From: Paramarasmius palmivorus
Taxonomy: Eukaryota > Basidiomycota > Agaricomycetes > Agaricales > Marasmiaceae
Assembly: GCA_037176845.1 (NCBI GenBank)
Contig: JAYKXP010000034.1
Span: 124,001-188,000 of the forward strand
Direction of reading: 5' to 3'
Length of the DNA: 64,000 bases
Shown here: positions 27,355 through 37,414 of the stretch, piece after piece
Layout: each line of letters opens with the position of its first letter
Position numbering within the stretch: the first letter of the stretch is position 1
Position numbers and translations under genes: made by a program
Notes under the pieces: generated by a model
Seen by the model: only the letters and a program-made list of their open reading frames with translations
Database searches by the model: none
Told to the model about the DNA's origin: nothing

Positions 27355-28614
27355 TCAGAAGATGGTGATCCCACCTAAAGGATAAAGTCAAAGATGTGAA
27401 ACATGTTCCGAATGCATTGAGAACCAAAACATACCATCGACCAAAAGATCGGCTCCGTTTACATACTTTCCGGCGATAGGACTGCAGAGTAGCACGACCG
27501 CACCTGTCAACTCTTCGGGATCTCCCATCCTAGCCATAGGGTTCCTGCTCGTCCACACATTCCTGCATGCTTCAAGACCGTCGCCGTGATTCAAAATGGT
27601 ATCCATATACCCAGGACTAATACTGTTGACGCGTATTCCAAATCGAGCCCACTCGGCTGCCAACGACCGAGTTAGCTGAAGGATAGCGCCCTTAGATGTG
27701 TTATAGGCAACTTGAGGTTGAGGAAAGTTGACACGATGCGCAGAAATTGATGCGGTGAAGACAATGCTGCCACCAGTATTCTGAGCGATCATCTGTCTGT
27801 GCGTACATGGGGTTACTCCCAAAGGAACAGCATGACAAAGTAAACAAACGCACTTTCCGACTGCTTGGGCGCAAAGCCAGCTCCCTGTAGTATTCACATC
27901 TATGATCCTCCGCCACTCCGAGGCCGTTAATTCCTGCGCATGGACGCATTGAACCACGCCGGCCAGGCACAACAGCATATCAACGCTTCCAAGCTGGGTG
28001 ACTGTTTCCTGTACTGCGGACTCGACCTTTGCCTCGTCCCTGACATCTGCCTCTATGGTGATAATCCTGGCATTTGGGAAATCGGATCGTAACGCGCCGA
28101 TTGCGCCCTGGCCGATAGCAAGAGGTCCGGGAACATCAAAAATAGCGATCCCAGAGGCTCCATGCTCGAGTAGCGCCCGGATGACTACGAGGCCGATGCC
28201 GCCTGAACCTCCCGTTACTGTCGAGGAATAAGGAATGAGTCCATGAAATCAAGATAGAGTGATGTCCTCGTCATGCCACTTACCAACAGCATTTCCTTTG
28301 ACCGCAAATCGTCTACGTGCACGCTCTTCGGGACTAAGATCGTAGGCAGTTTCGCTGGCTGGGTAAGAGGGTTTGAAGGTTCGGACAGCGTCATCTGGGC
28401 TAGCTCTCGTTTCGTGAGTTCATCGCGAGCGGAATCGTCTCCGGGCATGGTGAGAGTTGATACGAGAGTTGTTAATCCAATGTATTATCGTCGTTATAGA
28501 TGTTCCATCGTTACGAGTCACAGATAAAAGTTCAATGAAGAGCTTCTGTACTCCGTGTAGGTCATGAGTTTTGTCGGACCGTATTCCAGAGCCACTTTGA
28601 GCCGACACAGTCAT
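27355..28614 (-). CDS. short-chain dehydrogenase/reductase (ARD1/sorbose-reductase-like)
   Basis: The Rossmann motif is VVTGGSGGIG after a first intron. Next come IAIFDVPGPLAIGQGAIGAL, IEADVRDEAKVESAV, LLCLAGVVQ, RIIDVNTTGSWLCAQAVGK, then after an intron GGSIVFTASISAHRVN. The catalytic YNTSKGA (YxxxK) and RVNSISPGYMDT follow, then YVNGADLLVDG and the last exon GGITIF (stop 27355-27357). Start: the frame that fits the exon before the Rossmann motif reads FKPSYPASETAYDLSPEER then FAVKGNA. It has no ATG of its own before an upstream stop near 28420. The ATG at 28448 is in another frame. I therefore place the start in an upstream exon at 28614 (MTVSAQSGSGIRSD), with an intron of about 130 bp; this part is tentative. 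It is a cytosolic NAD(P) polyol or terpenol dehydrogenase, convergent with PWP2. Confidence 0.82.
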
Positions 28615-29603
28615 TGGATCCCTGTCAGTACGATGACCAGGTGGGTAGCCTAGCGGAGTGACGACAATGGTAAAAGGTCAGCTCTGTCCTTATATCAGGG
28701 AGTTGCCAATAATTTTGGAGAACACACCTTCAACCATTTCACTGATCAATCTACTTCTGTCGAAATATTCCTGAAGCGGTTGAAGATGTTCACGGTGATA
28801 TCCAAATTGCCCGATAGCAATAGCATCAACGTCAAGGCTAGCAGGAGTTGCGTGAGAATTAAAAGTTCACGTAAGTTTCCCCCGACCGCCATCTTCTCAA
28901 GGCTTCCGCCCACTTAGCAGCTCTCAGGCTCAAGTTTTGTACGCTTTTGTGCCTTGAAATAAGTTAGGTGACTCAAAAATATTCGTAATATCGAAACACC
29001 ATTAGGATATGGTTCTGCAGAGGGCACCCACGAATGGGAATTCCACTGGAGTACGTTCCGCTCATGACTAGACTGATCCGGAGGCTGCACATTCTAACGG
29101 ATTTCAAGGACGTATTGAAGAAGGCTTGTTCAGCTCTAGGTCTTGTGTGAATGGGCACGCGATCTTTGCGCGACAGCAAACCCAAGGATATGAATCTTGC
29201 AAGTTGCAAGGACACCGTGCATTTGCTAGGCATGAGACCTATCTAAATCTTCTTCGGGCCAGATATTGACTGGACTGTCAGGTTAGACAATCCTTTTCTT
29301 CCTCGTCTTCGCTTCCTTGGCCTCGCTGCAAACTGGCAATTACTTGCGGATCTCCCCGAGAACGAAAATGGGCTATATTATGTCTGTGTACTCTTATAAG
29401 GTTTTGACGTCTCGCCTCAATCCAAGACTCCGTTCATCCACCTGTTATTTGGGGTTTATCACCATCTAAATTTCCCCTCTTTTCACCGAAATTAAGGGGT
29501 CCTCGAGATTTTGCCTACTAATAGTGCCTCTTAATGATCAAACACGGCACGTACTGCATGAGGTAGCAAATTCACTTTCCCCAGAGGCGTCCCTATCGCG
29601 GGA
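28615..29603. other. intergenic, no gene recognised
   Basis: This is 5' flank of the SDR. An 86-residue minus ORF at 28973-29233 has no hydrophobic, motif or splice evidence. Confidence 0.4.
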
Positions 29604-30167
29604 TTGAATAACATTCACGGAGTAAAGTCCATCCTTCCATTCCTCTTCCCGCACCATCGAATCGCATCTATACTATCCAGGCTACTGCGGCTGTCTCCCC
29701 AGATCCCAAGACAAATGATGGATCTGGGCGTTGCAGTCCCAAAGGCACCCGTGCAGATTCCAGTGTTGGATTGTGTTCCGCGGTGTTTTAATGCCATGAT
29801 CGCAGGCCTAATTGTAGCAGATCAGGGCACCACTTCACGACAGGTCACTGCTTCCAGTTACAGAGACACACACCTATCTATCATATCACCGTCATCATTA
29901 GAATTGGGACCTAACATTCATGCTCTGTCCACCACAGCAGATGAGCTAAAGCCTGGCCAATCAACTATGTACATTTACGGGATCGGTGCCGCCTCAAATC
30001 AGCATATGATAACTATTAACTCAAAGAGAGGGAATGCATCAAAACGAAATCAAAACATAACCAGACATATCCTCTCAGCTGCCGGTGATCCAACCCTCTA
30101 TATCTGGATTCTCATTCCGCCACTTCGTAACAATCGCGACAAGACAACGAGTATGCAACGGGTATGA
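29604..30167 (+). other. long ORF of unknown status, overlapped by an antisense ORF
   Basis: A single uninterrupted stretch of about 187 codons, long for non-coding DNA of this composition. Its product (IPRQMMDLGVAVPKAPVQIP, then SLELGPNIHALSTTADELKP) shows no domain I know. From 30112 to 30495 the minus strand is also open for 127 codons (IIDNIAGINFYERAGAQKTV, RTPQGPHEKHQTKLTAAALC). They overlap only at 30112-30167, so at least one may be chance or gene remains. No splice partner is convincing for either. Confidence 0.25.
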
Positions 30168-31198
30168 CATCTCTACATGTTTGATACAATGCGCTCGGGG
30201 AATTCCAGATATCATACATAGCATCTGCCAAGTTCCACACTTCTGTATCTGTGTCACGGTACTGAAGGGGACAGTCTGCACCTCCTTCAGGCCTCATCAG
30301 GCCGTCAGCATTACGGATCTTTTTGCAAAGAGCTGCCGCCGTCAATTTCGTTTGATGTTTCTCATGTGGGCCTTGTGGTGTCCGCACCAACCTGCACGCG
30401 TATAACAATGTTACTATTAAAACCACGGTTTTTTGGGCGCCAGCACGTTCGTAGAAATTTATTCCGGCAATATTGTCAATTATGGGCGGGAGCATAGCTG
30501 TTCACGCTGCGATATGACCCTGGGTGAGGTTAGAGTCAGAGACGACCTGGCGGTGACTGGTCGAACATTCGGACATCACGAAGTTTTTGGAATCACCGTG
30601 CATGAAGCACGGTAACTTTATTTTTTATTCCAGTTAAGGAGACGCATGCTAAGAGTGCAAGGCATATGAGGCCAAGTAAAAGTAGGTAAAAGGAGTGAAC
30701 TATGTACGCAGAACGAACCAGCTTTATGCGTAATAAAATAATAATAATAAGAATCGCAGAAGAAAGGGGGAAAGAGTAATAATAACTCCAGTATGCTCGA
30801 AAGCGGAGGATTTAAGGTAGCAATGTGAAGTGTCTATAGTAGAAGATCCGAAAAAAGAAAACACGTTTAAAGAGCGAGGGGTGTAGAATGTGGGTTTGAA
30901 TAGTAATGGTAGTGTTCCATGGAAACAAAGAATGTCCAAGAAGTCTAAAGGGCAGCGAGCGAAGGGTTATGATACAGCAAATCGGTGGTAATACACGGTG
31001 CACGGTGGCGAAGAGCGAATTTTGAGTGGTGGAATACAGTGGCCAGTTGTTGAGCAGGGGCAGGAGCATGGTAAAGTAGGCGGTTTAGGGAGTGCATAGC
31101 ATACGATTAGCCGAAGACGGACAAAGTGAGCGACCTGTCAGAGGACAGTTAGGACCGAAATCATGGGAAGGAGAACGGAAGACGAACATTCATGACAA
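30168..31198. other. 3' flank of the terpene synthase; AT-rich and hairpin elements
   Basis: It contains part of the antisense ORF noted at 30112-30495, a perfect 7-bp hairpin at 30595-30613 and a TAA/ATA-rich triplet run at 30731-30751. No gene is recognised from about 30620 to 31198. Confidence 0.35.
30731..30751. repeat. AT-rich trinucleotide microsatellite
   Basis: An imperfect run of TAA/ATA triplets, visible directly in the sequence, 450 bp downstream of the terpene synthase stop. Confidence 0.6.
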
Positions 31199-32451
31199 TC
31201 ACTCGCGGCGAGGTAGAAGATTGATGACTCTTGTGTTCTTGACTTCACGGCCAGTCTTGCCGAAGTACCTCTCCGACTCGAATGACCAATGAAGAGAGCC
31301 AACAATCCAGTCAGCCAGACCATCAACATAGATGTCAACCTGACGATCTATCTCAGGTCCCCACGAAGGGAGTTGAGCCCGATCGCTAATGAACCGGTCG
31401 ATAGACTGTTTGCAGAGTTTACCGACAAAGTCGACGGCAGTTTGAAGATCATAGCCGAACTCATTCATGACGACAGGGATCATGTTGTGCGTGTCGCCTT
31501 TCGATTGCTCAACGTTGTATGAAAAGATGTCCTGAAATCACGGAGGCGATGCATTAGAGTCTCATCTAGGCCTCAGTGAATGAAAGAAACATACATTCGA
31601 CCATGTCACAAGGTCGTTCGCAGCTTCACCAAGACTGCGGATAAGGTCGTGGTCCATCACTTCATCAGGGATGTCAAGGTTGTACGCGTATTCAATGAGC
31701 ACGAAAGACGTCTTGCATCCTGGAAAAGGCGAGGCGTGTAAGCGGCAAACACGTGTAAGAGAGTGTAAAAGCGCATACCGGACGTGTCTCGCCGAAGTGC
31801 AATGTAGGATTCAAGATCAGGGATGACGCCTGCGGCACGATCCAGGGCCTGTTCGGTAACACTTTCAAAGAAGAAGTCGAAGGTCTCGATGAATCGTTGT
31901 TGGGTACCAGGGGAGGCCGTCTGGATGAGGCGGTTCCAGTAACTGTAGCGAAATCATATCAGCATTCTACATTCTATATCAAGTTAATCAGCAACAACTT
32001 ACTCTCGAGTCATCTTTCCGACTCGGGGAGACGTGTAATGACCAGGGTGATATAAGGCATTCATTACAACATCCGCTGTGGTGGTTGTGCCGCGGTTGGT
32101 CATATCATCCGACAAGTTGTCAAGGTGGAAGAGATATGTCAGGAAGTCGTTGCACACCCGAAGTTGAGGACAGGCGGCCTTGGGGTAGCACATCGCTGTG
32201 AGAAAAGTTTCAATTCGCTGCGCAACTCTTTGGTTCAAATGGCACGCACCCGTTAACAGCCCGCACTTCAGCCCATGGTATTGATCCCGCTTTTTCCCAA
32301 CAATATTATCGCCTTTGAAAAGCCACTGCTTCGTCTCGGAGGTGATTTGCTTGCGGTGACGACTAACTCGAAGTTCGAAGTCGCAATGCGAGACGAGGTC
32401 CGGAAGGATGAATTTTGTCGGAGGGGTAGTCTTTGTGGTTATTGAAGACAT
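31199..32451 (-). CDS. sesquiterpene synthase (class I terpene cyclase)
   Basis: Five exons. The start at 32451 encodes MSSITTKTTPPTKFILPDLV. The metal motif is YLFHLDNLSDDM, followed by NRGTTTTADVVMNALYHPGH and RVGKMTRE. After introns come YWNRLIQTASPGTQQRF, FESVTEQALDRAAGVIPDLE, IALRRDTSG, then CKTSFVLIEYAYNLDIPDEV. The second metal motif is NDIFSYNVE (NSE form NDxxSxxxE), continuing QSKGDTHNMIPVVM. The C-terminal part has LPSWGPEIDRQVDIYVDGLA, DWIVGSLHWSFESERYFG and ends VINLLPRRE (stop 31199). No transit or signal peptide. It should ionise farnesyl diphosphate in the cytosol. The DNLSDDM/NRGTT region resembles the fungal muurolene/germacrene-synthase-type clade more than protoilludene synthases (DExxD), but the product cannot be read from sequence. 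Confidence 0.93.
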
Positions 32452-33300
32452 AGATACAGTCGAATTAGTGATGATGCCAAAAGGCGGTAAAGAGAAGACA
32501 AGAAAAGAAGAAGGAAAAAGGTGAGAAGGGGTGAAGGACGGGGTACGGTGGAATTGACGACACCTTTTATATGTACCAAAAGAGCGCGATCGGGTTGCGC
32601 ATCTGGCTACATTCGGTTACGCGTCAAAGGTTGAAACTTTGGCAATGTTCTCTCCGCTTCACGTCTATTACATCAGGCACGTTAGAGATCTCCTCTAAAG
32701 CCACGCGAAGAAATAATTACGCACAGCCAGATCCGAAAACATCGATGTGACAGCTGGAGACAACGGGCTTGAGTTTTCTGACTTGATGCCATCCCGAGAA
32801 TGCAATGCACAAATGAAAGCAATGTTAGAAAGGAGTCAAGCCTTCCCAAGAACGTCGGTGACCGAGCCACAGAAATGTAGTGCAGGCGACAAATGGCAAC
32901 GAGTGATTCGACGAAAAGAACGGTAAAAAAAAATTAGCTGTAGATCCTTTGGGCCTATTGCCGAGAAATGTGAAGACGAGTCATCCGGTCTCCAAAGGGA
33001 CATGTTTTCCCTGGCTTGCCATTTTGTTTCACGTTTCCGAGTTGAATCATACGTCGGAGGTAAGGAAGAGAAGTTTGTTTGGTGTTATTGGTCTACGCCC
33101 CTTGCTCGTTGACAACAACATAGCTTACCTCCCCACGCACTGCTCCCCCAAACTGGCGCCTTGAATTTATGTACCACTGCATCAAATTCTCCCAGTCGTG
33201 CTGGCAGTAAAACATGTTCTGATACCTCGAAATTAACAGTCCTCTCGGAGGTGTCATCTATAGGAGAATTCCCTCTGATTCAAAACACGGGTGATAGAGA
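32452..33300. other. promoter side of the terpene synthase, no gene seen
   Basis: This is purine-rich on the plus strand near the ATG. Beyond the promoter I see only short ORFs without protein features. Confidence 0.4.
32565..32571 (-). promoter_or_regulatory. TATA box of the terpene synthase
   Basis: The minus strand reads TATAAAA about 115 bp upstream of the ATG at 32451, at a usual fungal core-promoter distance. Confidence 0.45.
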
Positions 33301-33309
33301 ACGTCCGCC

Positions 33310-34620
33310 CTGTTTGTTGTATTGGGTCCCCGAGTATTTGTCCGAAGGTGCGAGAATGATTACGGATCACCATTTCAACTCCATGGATACCAAGAGTGGC
33401 GCCCTACACGATGGCGCTGCATTGTATCTCAAAAAGCAAACAGTAAGTCCATCGAATGCACCTTTCTACTTGCACTCGAACGCTCATCTACTATGCTCAG
33501 AATGGTGGAGAGGGGCTATTCAATCCTTCAGATTACATGACAGGTCTTCTTGTCCACCCGGGAATACTTCCTGCGGGATCACAGTGGTTGAAGTACGTAC
33601 TTCGCCGAGTCGGATTAGTCGGGGATTCGGCCAGTTGTACAGTAAGCATTGGCCTCTATATTGGGCTTCCTCATCCCGATATGATCTTGAAGGAGGTGAA
33701 GGTTTTTCCTGCTCCCCAGTTTTCATCTTTCGCGCTGGGGCTGAGATCTTGGCTTTCAGCACTCTTATTGTTATTGTGGTTTCCATCATGCAAGCTTCCT
33801 ACTGGCGATATTGAATACGTACCCCGACACGTATGGAATTGACTTTTTGGGAACATGAAGTGCGGTGGCCGGACAATGTGTCCAACCTCAACACAGAGCG
33901 TTCTTTTCTTATTTCACTAAAAACACGGTTTTCAAGACTGACTCTTAGCGCCCCATATCATCCTCGGTGGTGAAGTCAACACTCGCTATGAGTATTTCCA
34001 GGTACTCCCATGGTTACTCCGGAGGTACCTTCACGACTTGGCGAAAAGGTATGCCCTTCAGAATCAATATCGCTTACACATACCGTCGATGCGCCCTTAT
34101 GTTATCCCACAGTTTGACCCTCGTCTTATTGTTTCAGCACGGACGGTCATGGTTCTCGCTGTCTTCCGGACAGCGGGGCGAACATCCTAATGGACAAACG
34201 CCACTTTTGCCATCCCACGCACGATACCAGACGATACCCACGAGGGTCGACGCACTACAATAGCTCACAATATGATTGCAGATCCCGAATCTCATCTTGC
34301 TCTTCAGGGAAGCAAAATAACGTACGTCATATGGTGGTAAATGATCCATCAAGTTGTCCTCTCGGTGCCGGGAGGATGCTCCTTGGAGCTTTGACTGACG
34401 GAAAATCGACCCTTCAGGCCTTCAGGCTTCAGCAGAGAAATTCTGCGGCTTCATCGTAGCGAGTTGGGACCGGTATTCATGGGTCTCAAAGAGAGGCTGA
34501 GCATAGAAAGGAGCACTGCATCCCTACTGGGATACATAGTGATTATTCGGTACAAGGGAAAACTTCGAGGAAGAGGAGTGATCACTTCCGATAGGCCCGC
34601 TTCATCCAGGTCGCGTGTTT
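33310..34620 (+). pseudogene. degenerate or heavily spliced gene of unknown family
   Basis: Protein-like segments line up on the plus strand: ITDHHFNSMDTKSGALHDGA then LYLKK before a GTAAGT donor near 33440; after a CTCAG acceptor, NGGEGLFNPSDYMTGLLVHP then GILPAGSQWLKYVLRR. Further on come APHIILGGEVNTRYEYFQVL, LRRYLHDLAKRYALQNQYRL, MRPYVIPQFDPRLIVSARTV, AHNMIADPESHLALQGSK and ELGPVFMGLKERLSIER. From about 33960 to 34620 the same frame runs on but meets stops at 34188, 34338 and 34392. Introns could remove them (GTACGT near 34322 to CTTCAG near 34425 would remove two). I cannot join all pieces into one clean model and do not recognise the family. Confidence 0.4.
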
Positions 34621-36290
34621 GAAACTTGGATACCACGTAGGCGCAGGGCGGCGACACCTCTCGTACCATTACTAGATACCAGCGGGCACCAAGATCAAAG
34701 CGTCAAATGTTCGGATGGATAGATGCGTATACGGTTGACGAGGAGGGTCAGGCAGGATTTTGATCCCAGCTCTGGTCCATCCTCGCTTGCCATCCCATTT
34801 TTCGGAGCTTTCATGCCGTAATATGGCTTTTGCCGGGTATGCCGCCCCACTAGGCCTCAACTTTCGATGAGCACAATGTACGCGTTCTTCTTCCTCACTA
34901 ATTCCTATTCTTGAGAAGGACAATATTGTGCTTGAAATATTTTTCGCCCCTTTCCACAGGAAAAGAACCCGAAATCAAACAATTGTACAAGTCATACTAG
35001 GGTGAGATCTACGTCAAGATATAAACGCTCCATTTTGATTCATGAGATACTTCAAAATGGAAAGAGTCGCGCCTGTGAGTAAAGGTCTACTGGTACTAAG
35101 TACCCTGCGAGTTATTGCGCTATTGCATTGGGTCAGACACGTCAATAGCCTCACTGATAGTGTACAGGCTGGTGCTCAGAACTTCAAGTAAAGGATCTAT
35201 TCCCTTATCGAGCGAGCAGTTGAGCGCTGATGTTTGCCGGCTAGAGAGACCATCTATTCACCAAGAATCGGCTCTTGTGCTTCAAATGTGATTTTGTACA
35301 CCTTTAGACTTGCTAGAACTGTCTCCATTCTGATACGTTTATGATATACACCTCTATGTAGTCTTAGATGCAATGGAATCTGACCCGGGACGAGTAGTAC
35401 TAATCGATGGGTCTTGTAAGGAAGAGTCATATTAGAGCTCAAGCCCACTTCAAGAGGCAGCGTGCCGAAACTCGGAATGGCCGGCGACTTCGTTCCTGCC
35501 GTAGGTGTGTGACGTAGCATGTATGTAATTTGACGAGCAAATCTCGTAAAGTTTTCGACCTCAGACCTCTATCACCAAAATACTTGGATTTCGGATAACA
35601 AGGAGTACTTGCCGGTGAGTGATGGACAAAGCAGGTGGGATATCGCCTCTTAGCAATTCTGTATGGCAGCGGGATGTTCAGCTGCACATTTACCGTTTTT
35701 TCCGGATACGACTCAGGCCTGTGAGTTCAATCAAATCCCTGAGATCAAACTTGTGACGCTTTGCAATTCTGTAGGTATACTGGAAACTCCAGATGAGGTA
35801 TAAATCCAGGCGGTAGCTCAAAGCACTGCCTTGCCGGTTTCCAGGCTGTCTGCGACCCAATGCCCGAAGATGTCCGTATAAGCTCATTGACTTTACTGCA
35901 GTCTGGGCAAACGCGAATATCGTTTTTACCGTGCAATTTGGGGTGAATATAGAGGTAATTAGGCGGTGAATTGAGTGAGGGGTGAGATCTCGTATGTTTT
36001 TGTGAGGTCCACGCCGTTCAGAGTAACATAAGTATGCACGGAGATTTGATGACGAGATCCAAAGATTAGATCTGAATGTTCAAAAGTTTTGAGGTACAGA
36101 GTAGTAGTCGGGATGCACTGGGTCAAAGGGTCGGTGTAGGGACAACAACGCCGAGGAAATGAGCGCTTAACGTTAACCTCAATGCCGAAGGAATCACCCG
36201 ACTATAACAATTATAGTCGAAATCTTAAAAAGGTCATCATTCCTTACATTTATAGGACATACAGGGTGATCATCATGATTCAACACCTCT
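34621..36290. other. gene-poor stretch, no gene recognised
   Basis: Only scattered short ORFs. A TTGCAATTCTGTA-like word occurs near 35655 and again near 35765, which makes two shadow ORFs share YRIAKR. It may be old, decayed sequence; I see no transposon ends or coding motifs of mobile elements. Confidence 0.35.
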
Positions 36291-37270
36291 ATCAATAACT
36301 TCCCTTCGAACAATCAAAGCTTTCCATCCCACGGCGGCCGTATCCATGACTCGGGCTGTAAAGATTCGGATTCAGTGACGGGGATCTCAGAGAAAAAGAC
36401 CGTTCAAATCGCATTCTTGAAGGTGTTTGCCGTTTTAGGCAGCGGAGTACAACACTCAAGTGGGAGGCGTACATGTCTGTCAATGCGTAGCATGACGAGG
36501 GAGTGCCACGCCTTCTCAACAAGGTTCAGAGCCTCATTCCCAGAAGTCCCGCAGGTTATATTAGCAGGTAGTTCTTCCAATAAATGTCCAGTGTCATCGA
36601 GAACTCGACAGAGTCCGAGAAGGCCCCGAGGTGAATACTCATCGACGAAGTGTTCGCCTCAGAGAGAATATAGCTATCTGAGAAATGATCATCATGATTC
36701 GCAATCGCGCCGCAGTCTGAGTCGATTAGGGCCTGGTAGAGCCTACCGTCAAATCAGATCTTGAAGTGCATTGGATCTTTACAGTGATTCCCGAAGCCCT
36801 ACAAAGATGGTACGGCGATTCCGAGCCTCGCACTGAGATTATAGCGTGAGATGGCCATCAGGATGGTTGAGCGGACCACAAGAGTCGACAGATGCCAACC
36901 GAAGGGAATGATGAGATTCTACAGCAAGGCAGCGTATTGTTCAGCGGCATCTGCAGGATTCAGCTTGAGTTGCCGTACCAAAATCAGTGGAAACTCAAGC
37001 CAAAGATGCTGAGCCTTGAAGGTCTAACGACGGTTGAACGGATACGGAGCGAGTAAATAAAGGTTTCAGCAGGCTAGACTGAGCGTTTCCTTCGGCTTCT
37101 GAAGCTCTGAAGGCGAGTTCAAGGCTTTTTTGGAGGACAAGTCACAGACTTTGATAAGATGGCAGTCCTAAGGCAGCACTTTTGCCGCCGTCTCGGAGTT
37201 TGAAGTGAGAACATTGAGCTGTCCACAGAAGCGAGCATAAGGGAGAGAGAGATTCCACTGGAGGCCTAGC
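36290..37270 (-). pseudogene. possible decayed protein-coding remnant
   Basis: The minus strand reads for hundreds of bases with protein-like composition: SLPYARFCGQLNVLTSN, then DLSSKKALNSPSELQKPKET, LWLEFPLILVRQLKLNPADA, LIIPFGWHLSTLVVRST and ALNLVEKAWHSLVMLRIDRH. Stop codons fall every 20-60 codons and no splice set removes them. The style is that of fungal F-box/leucine-rich proteins, but no family motif is certain. It sits just upstream of the MFS gene, on the other strand. Confidence 0.25.
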
Positions 37271-37414
37271 AGCTTTGCGTTGAGTGTCACTGTCAAGGAA
37301 ACAAGGGCTGGTTTAGTCACGTGTCCGAAATCCACTCTGACATCGTCGCCGACGCCGCGGCAAAATAGGGCAACTGCGCGATTTCAGCTCTTCGTCTCTT
37401 ACTGCCATCTCGCC

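Noticed and set aside
28215..28448. MPGDDSARDELTKREL... as the N-terminus of the SDR
   Set aside because: Joining it across the GTAAGT intron gives an immediate stop; another frame of the same DNA fits the Rossmann exon.
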